From positions 1,178,001-1,242,000 of the forward strand of contig JACGCM010001655.1 in the NCBI GenBank assembly GCA_014058105.1: DNA of 64,000 nucleotides, written 5' to 3'. Below are positions 54,618-64,000 of the stretch, in pieces. A model generated the notes under the pieces. It saw only the letters and a program-made list of their open reading frames with translations, did not search any database and had not been told where the DNA came from. Position 1 is the stretch's first letter. The number at the start of each line of letters is the position of its first letter. This stretch comes from Kingdonia uniflora. Taxonomy: Eukaryota; Streptophyta; Magnoliopsida; Ranunculales; Circaeasteraceae. The translations under genes and the position numbers were made by a program.

Positions 54618-55250
54618 CTAGCAAGCTCGAGAGAGCTTCTGACTACCTTTGATCTCATAAATACCATTGTCGTGTTTGAATTGGAGTGCTTGATGATAGG
54701 TAGAAGCGATTGCTTCCATGTTGTGAATCCAGCAGTGGCCCATAATCCCGAGATAACGAGATTTGGCATTGATGACATAGAAAATGACGTCGATGGTGGC
54801 TGGTCCTATAGTAATAGGTAAGACGATCTTGCCTACTCGTTCTTCCCAGGAACCATTGAATCCATCGATATCGGTGTCGCTCTGAATAACTTGGTTGGCC
54901 AAACCCATTTGGTCGATAGTACTCTGTAAAAAAAACTCAATACCGCTTCCAGTATTGATCATCATTGTGTATATTACAAACTTCATCATTTTAAGCATTA
55001 TTACTAACGCATCATGATGTGAAATTTGACATGGCTAGTATCACAATCTTCGAAGAAGATCCTGAGCTGGCGATTGCTCAACTCAGGAAGAAGCTTGGCT
55101 TCTTTGTCTTGTGGTATGAGATCGCAGAATTTTGATAGTCTCCTGCACTTCGATCTGTTAGAATTAGTGATCTGATTGATTTCGATCATGGTGGCGCATA
55201 TGGTAAAGATCTTTCTACTCCGTTTGATCATTAACCTGAATAACTTCAAG
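54618..55250 (-). pseudogene. Protease of copy C, catalytic Asp lost
   Basis: 54998-54618 reads MKFVIYTMMINTGSGIEFFL then QVIQSDTDIDGFNGSWEERV, VLPITIGPATIDVIFYVINA, a full protease and its tail. The active-site triplet is NTG, not DTG as in copies A and B, so the enzyme could not cut. 55249-55004 holds the upstream spacer (CDLIPQDKEAKLLPELSNRQL) in another frame. Confidence 0.9.
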
Positions 55251-56838
55251 CTGCTTCTTATAGCTACTATCTTTGTATGACTTCAGGTCGTTAATATATT
55301 CGAGCATCCGTCCTTCTTTAAAAATGTATTCGAGCAACCTCTGTAAAACATAGCAATTGTCAGTTGCATGATGGTTTACCTTATGATGCAGGCAATATGG
55401 TCTGCTATCGATCGTTTCTAGTAGTTGAGAGGAGCGGTATAGTGTATCCTTCTAAAGCAGTAGAAAAATTATGGAGATTCAGACGTTCATCTTTGGGAGG
55501 ATGGGTTTGTTTGGCAGACCGCCATTCCCAGGGTAGCCAGTGTTGGCCTTGGTACGCTTCTGATCTTCCTGGTCCTCTTTTTGTTCGTTGGTTTGATCTG
55601 TAGATGGGCCCTTGGTAGAGAAGACGGATTTAGTAAATTTTTGTCACTCTGACATCATCCTCTCCAGGTTGGTGTATCTATTGACCTTGGTGATCATCTT
55701 CTCCAAGGTCGCAGGTTTGTTAAGGAAGAGGTAATCTTTGGCCTTGCATTCGAGCCGGAGCACATTGGTGAAAATCTTAACAGCTATTTTTGGATCGAGG
55801 TTATCCACTTTTTGCGCGAGCTCTAAAAACTTCTTTGAGAAATCTTTGAGATTCTCTCCTTGCGACTATTTAAGACAGATAAGAGAATACAAATTTTCCT
55901 CTTTATCCCAGTTGTGAGCATATGTTTTGATGAACTGTTTCTGCAGCTGATGGAATGTGTAGATGGAGTCCTCAGGGAGAAAGTAGAACCATCAAAGTTG
56001 TTCCTCCTGTAGACTTGTGGCGAACAGATGGCAGAGGATATGGTTGAGATTAGAGTACAGCTCCAATGAATCACGGTAGTGCTGAATGTGCTCCTTTGGG
56101 TCAGTACCTTTGTACTTACAAATTTTAGGAGTATGGAAACCTTTTGGTATCTCCATATCGAATAGATTTTGGCAATCGAACTTCCTTGTAACTTTATGAT
56201 ATCGCCGGTAGTACCAAAAACTTGTGCTTTAATCAACTCCTTAATCCGTTGGTCCATATGCTATTTCGTGATGTAATGACATATTGGCTGAATTGTTGGA
56301 CAAGCTGGTTGTGGATGATGAGCGCCCGCACCTTCACTCAGGTGATCTCGTACTGAAACTTGATGTTGAGGTTATTGTTCTTCCTCATGGAAGATGAAAA
56401 TTTTATGACCTTAACTGACTACAGACTAAACTTTACCCCCTAAATATATAGAGGGCTGTGGTTCGAGGTATAGATTCCTGGAAATAGCTTTAGTGGTGAC
56501 TCCTCGAGGTCCCAATCTTTCCATTACAGAAACATGAGAGGTCTTTGGAAGCTGATCGTGACTTCTGGCTGGAGGAGTCTGCTGAGTATTTTGTAGAGCC
56601 TCTAAGGCAATCAGTATTGTTGTCATCTGATCTTCATGTTGCTTGAGGGCTGTCAAACGAGCTTGTCGTTCTGCGCCGAGCACTTTTTCTCTGTGTTCCC
56701 AATCCTTTATTAATTGAGGTTCGTGTTCGGCACGTTTCTCTGTTTTAGCGTTAAGATTCACCCGTAACTCTGTAAGTTGCCTCGGCTCCATTAAAACTTT
56801 GAGCTAGGTACCTATAGCCGGTTGTTTGGAAGTAACCA
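55251..56838 (-). pseudogene. gag of copy C
   Basis: Start ATG at 56838 (MVTSKQPAIGT, stop). 56791-56426 is open: MEPRQLTELRVNLNAKTEKR, QARLTALKQHEDQMTTILIA, then a short proline-containing linker. 56257-55823 begins MDQRIKELIKAQVFGTTGD and shifts frame. The core sequence continues to about 55300 (CYVLQRLLEYIFKEGRMLEY region). The same layout as copy B. Confidence 0.8.
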
Positions 56839-56888
56839 TGAATAAAAATTATAGCGACTGAATGCCTTGGGATATCGTGGAAATGCAA

Positions 56889-56910
56889 TCTTTCCCATTG
56901 ACAGCGCAAA
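56889..56910 (-). promoter_or_regulatory. Primer-binding site of copy C (degenerate)
   Basis: Minus strand TTTTGCGCTGTCAATGGGAA next to the LTR; two or more changes from the GGCGCCGTC form. Confidence 0.6.
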
Positions 56911-57656
56911 ATGTAATGGCAAAATTCCATAAGCTCGAAATTGCTTGAAATTCGTTATCACACCAATGAACCTGTATTAATATTCAAATGGAAAGTAAGA
57001 AATGAAACAGCTGATTTTAGCATTAAAAATCTCTGAATAGGTAAAAAACCATGACCTCGTGTGGAGGATTTTTGTGAAAGTATCTTTATTGCTTGAGGCG
57101 AATATCTTTATTATAAGTGATCTTTAAATATTGAAATGCTTTGAACCTTGTAACTATAGCATTAAAAATCTCTGAATAGGTAAAAAACCATGACCTCGTG
57201 TGGAGGATTTTTGTGAAAGTATCTTTATTGCTTGAGGCGGATATCTTTATTATAAGTGATCTCTAAATATTGAAATGCTTTGAACCTTGTAACTAAGAAG
57301 TTTTTAATATTTGCCGAGAATCTCGAATCAATAGTTTCTTGATGATTTCTTGTAAAAAATTCCGCGTCCTTGTCTCTTCTAGAACTTTGCTTTTACATAG
57401 GCCTTCTTCGCAGTTCTTTCTCGTGCTGGAGCACATTTTTCAAATAATGTGGTTAGTGGCGATTGATTGAATAACTGACGAGTTCGTGAGAGACATGTGT
57501 ATTTGACTGGATATGGCTTTTTGGTTAAAGTTTGGCCCACGTTCTTAACGAGTTCGTGGGGTGAGTTAGAATGCTTGACTGGGGAGAATCTGAGATGAAG
57601 ATAATTCGAACTAGGTGAGCTCATTTTTAGATAAAATCGAGGCATAGGTCCCTACA
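56911..57656 (-). repeat. 5' LTR of copy C with a 139-bp internal tandem duplication
   Basis: 746 bp, against 637 (A) and 611 (B). The excess is explained by a direct duplication: 57019-57157 and 57158-57296, each starting AGCATTAAAAATCTCTGAAT and nearly identical. Confidence 0.92.
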
Positions 57657-58386
57657 GTTATTACACCAGATTTTGGTTAAATAGTCTAAATCAACTTACT
57701 AGCTATGGTTAAGCCTAGAAGTCGATTATGGATATTTTAAAAGATTGTAAAAGAGAACTAATTCTAGAACAACAATATACCTATTGCTACTTGGGTAAGG
57801 GCTTCCTTCTAGTCAAAGCTTGAAGGGATTAACCTTCTATCATTCCCAGATCATTGCATAAACTAATTAACTATTTACAAAAGAAAATAAAAGAGAGATA
57901 AGATAATTAAATAAAACAAATACTTTCTTTCTTCTTAACTTGCTCCAATATGAGATGCCCAATTATAATGGAGGGAGGGTTCCTTTTATAGGGTAAGGAA
58001 TCCAAATTTAGAATCTATACATTAAATTTTAAAGAATATTTTCACACTAATTTCTTTTAATAGTACATCCAATCACCCAAGATTCTTGCATATTATTTCC
58101 TTAAATGATGTAGAGATCTTTCTTCATGGAAACACTAGTATATATCTTCAATATAAAATATCTTTAATGATCTTGGATATAATATCTCCTTTGATTTATT
58201 TTTCAAGAATATTTGTGTATATATTTCTTCAATCTTGAGACAAAATATATTGTGTCTTTGACTTTTTGTGCTATGAACTGTAGGAGATACGTTTATTTAA
58301 CTTTAAAAGCTTGGTTTCAAATATCCATATCTAATAGCTACAATAAAACAAAAATACTTAAGTACCCAAAATTAAATATAATGGAC
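57657..58386 (-). repeat. Athila-like LTR L2, right part
   Basis: Resumes L2 after copy C. Ends early: ATGGAC at about 58386 joins directly to ACATATGACTC, which in L1 lies about 250 bp further, beyond the LTR. The LTR's last 55 bp and the start of the interior are therefore deleted. Confidence 0.82.
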
Positions 58387-60223
58387 ACATATGACTCATT
58401 TTTTGTGAACTTATACTTACCTTGTTGTGACAAAAATATACCGATGGAAAAATCTTTAAACTTGTTATTCTTCCAAGTATACCAAAGAATATTTTAAGCT
58501 TATCTAAAACTAGAGGTACTACCTCAAGATTAGAAGGAAATTCAAGTATTTTACTTTAGCTATATTTGAATGTATAGTAAAAATAGTTTTATCACCTAAT
58601 ACATTGTCTTGAATAATTTACTCAGTTTTTGGTAGCCTAGTTCTTAATGGAAAAAATTTAACGGTTAGTTCGACAAGTGCCTTAGTCAATTCGTCTTCCT
58701 TAAATTTCATTTTTTTCTTATTATTTTGTAAGCCTTTTCTTATTTAGTGCATCATTTCTTAGTGAAGTCTCTGTAACAAGGTCTTTTCGATAGACAATCC
58801 CCGCCAGTTGGCTGTGGTTTCTGGGGTGTGGTGCCCTATCATGACCTAGACTCAAGATTCTCATAAGTAACATTTTTTTGTGCTTCTTTCACATAGTTTA
58901 TGGTCAAACTTGAGATTGGTGATAATTTTTCCTCTTTCAGTTCTTAATCATGCGAGTAGCTTTACAGCGTGAAAGTTTTTAGAGCGCATTAAGCTTATTA
59001 TTTTTTTTTTCTAAAGAATAAACTTATTCTTAGGCACTTGTCTCCCTTGTAGTAAATTATTCCTAACATAACTACTAAATTTCCCTTAAACATGGTAAAA
59101 ATCTAATGAAAGCATTAATTGCAAAACTACAGTAAAGTGCGTGTTTTCAAAATATGCCAAGCTAACTTGAATTAGTCGTTCATAAAAGGATAGTACATCT
59201 AACTTAAGATAGTACAAAATATTATAGTGTATACTTGGTAAAATTTCAAAATTTAGGCTTTTCTATAATATTTATGTCAAGGTAAAATCAATTTAAGTGT
59301 TTGGAAATTCGCAAAAAATATATCATAAATTGTCAAAGTGCCATTATTTCACTTTTCTTCAAAAAATTTTTAAAGAAATGAATTCCTACCCCCAAACTTA
59401 AATAAAACATTGCCCTCGATGTTTAAGAGCATAAAAAATAGAGGATAAAAAATAGAATTTCTCACCTAAATGTTTCATAGGTTACGTCCCAAGAAGTGCT
59501 AAGTTTATCACCTTCAGCCAGATGAATGTACCCCCAAACTTAAAATTTCCAATCTGACTAGAAGGGTACGAAGTTGAAAAGGTGATATACTATCCTGATT
59601 GCTAATTCTCTTTTAAAAACCAGAGAACGCCTGAATGGTGATCTTCAATATTAGCCCCAAATTTGGCAGATATATTCTGTAAAAACTAAAGAGAGTTCAA
59701 AACAAATTCTCTATGAAAAAGATTTTTTCTAAAAACTTTACCTATCATTTGATGATTCCAAGTTAAAAATTTTAGACAAATCAGAAAAACACATTTTCTC
59801 CGAGATAAAACAAACACATACCCGGAGAGATATTTTTCTTTAGAAGTTTCTATATAATTATATGATTACTACGTGTTGCAGTAAATAATAAGATTGGTAT
59901 ACAAGTATTCGTCTTAAAAAATGTACTAGATTTAAAACTTGATTTTCCTGGATAAATATTTTCTATAAAAAATTTTAGAACCCCCATGTTATCGTTGATA
60001 TTCTAAAGAATGTGATAGGTGTTTCTGACAAAGCAAGTCCGTGAGGTATCCCCAAAATTATAATTTTTTAAAAAGATATTTTCTTTTAATAGAAGAAAAA
60101 CTATATGACATTTGTGTGGATATGGGGACCGGGGAACAATTGACTGTTGCAAACATTTAATATGTGTGTGCCTAAAATCATAACTTATCTCAAGGGACTC
60201 TACATGACCAATGACGTGGATAT

Positions 60224-60703
60224 TCATTGGCTTAGGGGTATGGCCAAGTTGAACTTATCTTCAGATGATAATGATTGCACCATTTTACGGATATCAGGAT
60301 CATTCAAGTCCTTGAAATAATTTAAGCATTCATTAACTGAAATGTAATAAGAGTTATCTCCATACAAGTCTACAAAAATGCTTATGGCCATGGTACCCCC
60401 ATTATGCTCAGGCGATGGAGGTATGGATTTAAGGAAGAGAGATGAAGAAGGTGACACTGGTTGGGATAAATATGGAGCTCGTATTTTTACAAGGATCTAT
60501 GTTGAATTCATAATTCCAGGAAATTGGTCATCATCCTCTTCATCTGAGAAATCATCTAAGAATTTAGAAAAATACATACTTTTTGTCATGATATCATTTT
60601 TGAATTGGTGGGGCTCTGTTGGTGAAGGGAAGGACAATGACATCGATGGTTGAATGTTGAGGGCTGAATTAGTAAGTGATTGAAAAAAAATCTTATTAAA
60701 CAT
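60224..60703 (-). pseudogene. Unknown protein frame in the Athila-like element, one stop
   Basis: From ATG at 60703: MFNKIFFQSLTNSALNIQPS, then acidic FSDEEDDDQF, a TAG at 60499-60497, and the same frame continues for about 90 codons (SPEHNGGTMAISIFVDLYGD, SVNECLNYFKDLNDPDIRKM, SLSSEDKFNLAIPL). No known family was recognised. Position near the 5' half of the interior would suit a gag relic, but no gag motif is present. Confidence 0.4.
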
Positions 60704-61877
60704 GTTAGCCACTTATTTTTAGAGCTTCTGGTGACATAGAAACATCGACCTCAACATGGTTATCTTATAAATCTTTATCGTAATATGGTATCCATTTACC
60801 CTACGTGGAATAAGTTCCATAACTTTGCTCTAATTCAATATTTTTTAGACCAGAGGTAGAATTTACTTCGAACTCCCTTTAGAGACTGCTAGCTGGATAT
60901 TCTTACTCATTCTTATTCATCATGGCTGCTAATTGACTTATCTGAGTTTCTACCAAGAAATAGATTGAGTCGTATAAGTTTGATTTAATAATGTTTGCTG
61001 CTAGAATTGCATAATTTATTGCTGAAATTGTAATGCTTGTTTTTGATTTTCCATTAATTATTGCATGAATAGAGAAAGGGTATCTTTCAAAAATGGTTTG
61101 ACTGGAGCAGGTGGGAACTATTTGAATGACTGGAATGATTGATGGGTCTGCATATAGGAATGCGGTTGAAAAGTTTCTACATATTTTAAGTTTTGGTGGT
61201 GCCTTAAGTAAAAATGATTTTAAGGATATTGTAGGATGTCAAAATATGAGTCGTATGAATTCCAATGTTCTTGCATGTACGATATTTTGCAATTAAATTA
61301 ATACCCAATAAAATATGTCAATCAAGTCTAAAACTCTAGCACTTCAACATTTTTTTCTCTTAGAAGAAATAATTAGGTCTCCCTTATATTCTTCTATGTT
61401 CACAAAAGGGTAGGATGGTCAAAAGCTTTGGTTCCAACAATCCCTTACGTTACTGTGCTAGTAATAGCTTAGAATAGATGTTCGGTAATCAAGCATGAGC
61501 GAGTCACCTTATCGTACGTTAGCACTCAGAATGGTGACATCGCAAACCTACAACCACTATTTTGCAGTGCTTGTCTGGGGCCGTATCCTGCGAACCCGTG
61601 TTTTTACTCCGGTCTGGTACACCTATCCGTTGGATGATGAAATACCGCGGGAATCTTGCTACTCTTTTTAATTATTAATTACTTTTAGGTCTGGGACGTT
61701 CAATTTTCGTATAATACGAATTTCTTCGTATCCCTAATAGGTGATCCCACTTGTTAAAGAAGTTTTTGGGTGATGTAATCCCGCAAGTCTCTAACAGTTT
61801 TTGCCTTTACTAATGTTGGAATGTAAAGGAATTTAAATACGTCAATAGGTCAATCCAACCATAACAAATATTTTATT

Positions 61878-62150
61878 AGAGCAACGTATATTTGCACAGA
61901 CCACACGACTTTATGTTCCTAATATCGGGGAGGAGCGGAAATGAACCCTTTCGAGATGTCAAGTTTAGAGAAATACCAGCCTATAGGAAGTGTTTCCTGG
62001 TGAAGCTGTGACCGCCCCTTCACTTAGGGGGTGAAAGAAGGAAGTGCCCCTTCACTTAGGGGGCACAAGAAAGAAATTGCACGAGATTGGTCGGGATTTG
62101 AGCTTTTTGAATTTCCGTTTACCGTATCTTTCGTGTTTTCGTTCCTTTGT
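61878..62150. repeat. Segment shared with 29425-29650
   Basis: As described for D1. Here CCCCTTCACTTAGGGGG occurs twice within 50 bp (62014-62064), a small local duplication. Confidence 0.65.
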
Positions 62151-62867
62151 CTCGTTTACCAATATCTAAAAATATCCAAAGTTTGATCGGGCGTGTTTTA
62201 ATCAGGAATAGAGGAGTGTTATAAGAGATTTAACATAAATATTTAATGGTTTTGTTTATCATAGATCCAACACTAAATAATAGATTAGTTCAAGTTTAAG
62301 CACAACTTGCAAAAGAAAACCATGCAACACCCATACACGTCAAGCTTTAAATACCAAATTAAGTAGACAAACACAAGAGAAGAGCACATGCAAAACAAGT
62401 GAATCAAAGCGATGTGGTACTGTATAAATTTTGAACCACTTTCCCTTCAAAACCAAGCTCCTCTTTTGACTTTAGTATTTCGGAATAGTTCAAAACACTT
62501 AGAATATTATTTAGAACTTCAACAGTTAGGACAAAACAGAACCAGACACTATTTTCCACTGTATAATACCCCAGCCAATAATTTACTCCTTATAAAAAGC
62601 CATTACAGTAATACCCAAAAGATAGAGAACTTAACAACCGCACAATAGTGCCTGCTCCGTTACTGTAGCTTTATGAGATTAGGCATATGCCAAAGTTGTC
62701 ACTGTTATACACCAATTAACCTCAACTTGGTCACAAAGAAAATTCACTATCTGTACAAGTTATTGCGTGATAAAAAAGAAATAAAAAAAATAAAGAAAGA
62801 AAAGAAGAAGAAAAAATAAATTAACAAAGAAAATTTGGTATTAGAAAGAATAGTTTTCACCGATGCC

Positions 62868-62887
62868 TCCCTGGCAACGACACCATT
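62868..62887 (-). promoter_or_regulatory. Primer-binding site (tRNA-Asp type) of the Athila-like element
   Basis: Minus strand reads TGGTGTCGTTGCCAGGGAGG, close to TGGCGCCGTTGCCGGGGA, which is complementary to plant tRNA-Asp. It identifies L3 as the 5' LTR. Confidence 0.8.
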
Positions 62888-64000
62888 TAATAAGAGGATT
62901 TTCGGTGTCCTCTAACAAAATATCCGCTTAAAGTACGGTTATCGAATTGTAGCACGAATGAGTGAGATCGAATCCACATGGAGGTTTTGGAAAACAAATA
63001 CTTTCTAAGCCGAATAAGGTTTTATAAGAGATCGATGAAAAAAATAAAAATAAAGCAAACAATTAACAAGAGAATAGATACAACTAGAATTTGGCCCAAC
63101 CAAATCAATATAGTTATCGTGTAGTTTTACTAGGCAGATTATTTATATAAGAAATCCTTGGTAAGGCATTTTCGATGTAAACGAAAACCCTAGATCCATG
63201 GTTAGGCATCTAGGATTTGGTCATAATATGTTAGCCTAAATCCGATATGTAGAAGAAATTCTTCCAATTATAGTTAAGCTTTGTTGAATCTCTTCTAACG
63301 AGTCATCTTCATTTTTGCCCTAAAATTCGGTTTAATGGTTATAACACCGAATTTTTGTTAAATAGTCTAAATCTACTTACTAGCTATGGTTAAGCCTAGA
63401 ACTCAATTATAGCTCTTTTAGAAGATTGTTAAAAAGAACTAATCCTAGAACTACAATATAACTATTGCTACTTGGGTAAGGGCTTCCTTCTAGTTATAGC
63501 TAGAAGGGATTAACCTTCTTTCATTCTCAAGATCATTCCATGAACTAGCTAAATATTTACAAAAAAAAATAAAAGAGAAATAAGACAAGTAAATACAACA
63601 AAGACTTTATTTCTTGTAAACATGCTCCAATATGAAATACCTAATTACAATGGAGTGAGGGTTTCTTTTATAGGAGAAATATACCAAATTTAGAAACAAT
63701 ACATTAAATTCTAAAGAATATTTTCACAATAATTATTTTTTAATATTACAACCAATCACCTAAGATTAATGCATATAATACCTTTAAGTGATGTAAAGAT
63801 CTTTCTTCATGGAAACTCTTGCATATATCTTCAATATAAAATATCTTCAAGGATCTTGGATGAGATATCTCCTTTGATCTTATTCTACAAGAATATTTGT
63901 GTATATATTTTTGCAATCTTAAGACCAAATATATTATGTTTTTGACTTTTTGTGCTATAAACTGCTGGAGACACTTTTACTTGACTTTAAGAACTTGGTT
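62888..64000 (-). repeat. Athila-like LTR L3 (5' LTR), cut by the window edge
   Basis: TAATAAGAGGATTTTCGGTG start, collinear with L1; the last base corresponds to about 33900 of L1, so roughly 120 bp lie outside. It has no insertion at the GTTAT site used by copy C (reads TGGTTATAACACCG). Confidence 0.85.

Larger units (their letters stand above)
50068..57656 (-). mobile_element. Tat-lineage retrotransposon, copy C, inserted in LTR L2
   Basis: Minus-strand copy of the A/B family, flanked by GTTAT at 50063-50067 and 57657-57661. The 5' LTR (56911-57656) is full; the 3' LTR is only a 294-bp stub (50068 to about 50361). At the stub's end the sequence jumps to the region just after integrase (equivalent to copy A 4778). 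So a deletion of several kb removed the antisense gene, polypurine tract and most of the 3' LTR after insertion. gag and pol are otherwise collinear with copy A. Confidence 0.93.
44990..59510. repeat. Composite duplicated block D2 (interrupted by copy C)
   Basis: Second copy of D1, in direct orientation, about 17 kb to the right. The alignment runs 44990-50067 and resumes 57657-59510. The T-element insertion point in the monooxygenase exon and the Athila-like insertion point in the 48-bp array (GACCAC then TGATAAG) are identical in both blocks, so the block was copied after those insertions. Confidence 0.85.
58387..62887 (-). mobile_element. Interior of a non-autonomous Athila-like element (between L2 and L3)
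   Basis: About 4.5 kb flanked by related LTRs in the same orientation, with a primer site next to L3. No gag, protease, RT or integrase motif was found. It includes GTTACGTCCCAAGAAGTGC near 59480, a two-part unknown frame at 60703-60224 and the repeat at 61878-62150. A large interior without pol suggests a LARD-type or heavily deleted element. Confidence 0.7.

Noticed and set aside
61500..61700. Less AT-rich island, tested for a tRNA or rRNA fragment
   Set aside because: No cloverleaf and no rRNA signature; probably part of the Athila-like leader.

Overview
This window is a repeat-dominated stretch of a flowering-plant nuclear genome, probably a eudicot. The sequence is AT-rich, has no intact host gene, no rRNA and no credible functional tRNA. 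It is packed with nested Ty3/gypsy LTR retrotransposons, a CACTA DNA transposon, and decayed pieces of well-known plant genes (exportin-1, UDP-apiose/xylose synthase, borate transporter, ALDH7B, nitronate monooxygenase). The species cannot be fixed from sequence alone. The main retroelement family resembles the Tat/Retand lineage (two RNase H domains, tandem repeats near the 3' end, an extra antisense gene), first described in detail in Caryophyllales; that hint is weak.

Layout, left to right. 1-12993: Tat-lineage element copy A on the minus strand, cut by the left window edge and carrying a 1.04-kb solo LTR inside gag. 13255-15131: an intronless exportin-1 pseudogene. 15332-26432: Tat copy B on the plus strand, with both LTRs and the target duplication ACCAA, inserted into a fragment of a UDP-apiose/xylose synthase gene that resumes at 26433-26839. 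27810-35330 (block D1) and about 44990-59510 (block D2): two copies of one composite block. Each contains a CACTA-like right end, exon remnants of a nitronate monooxygenase gene, the LTR of a second Tat-like element (T) inserted in that gene, a 48-bp minisatellite, and an Athila-like LTR inserted in the minisatellite. Between the blocks, 37455-41788 is a borate-transporter exon split by a 4.16-kb CACTA element (target duplication AGA) that has captured at least six exons of an ALDH7B aldehyde dehydrogenase gene. In D2 the Athila-like LTR is itself split by Tat copy C (50068-57656, minus strand, target duplication GTTAT). 58387-64000 is the interior and 5' LTR of a non-autonomous Athila-like element running off the right edge.

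How the parts relate. Copies A, B and C are the same family. In the element's orientation the order is LTR, primer site, gag, protease, reverse transcriptase, RNase H, archaeal-type RNase H, integrase, about 160-bp tandem repeats, then a gene on the opposite strand (Transposase_28-like domain followed by coiled coil), polypurine tract, LTR. The antisense gene has matching GT/AG intron boundaries in copies A and B, so it looks like a real spliced transcription unit. All pol genes are broken by stops, frameshifts and lost catalytic residues. Copy B has lost integrase and copy C the antisense gene.

The nesting gives a relative history: host gene copies, then T in the monooxygenase, then the Athila-like element in T, then block duplication, then copy C in the D2 LTR. 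The strongest candidates for a less-described system are the spliced antisense gene of the Tat elements and the ALDH7B-capturing CACTA element.
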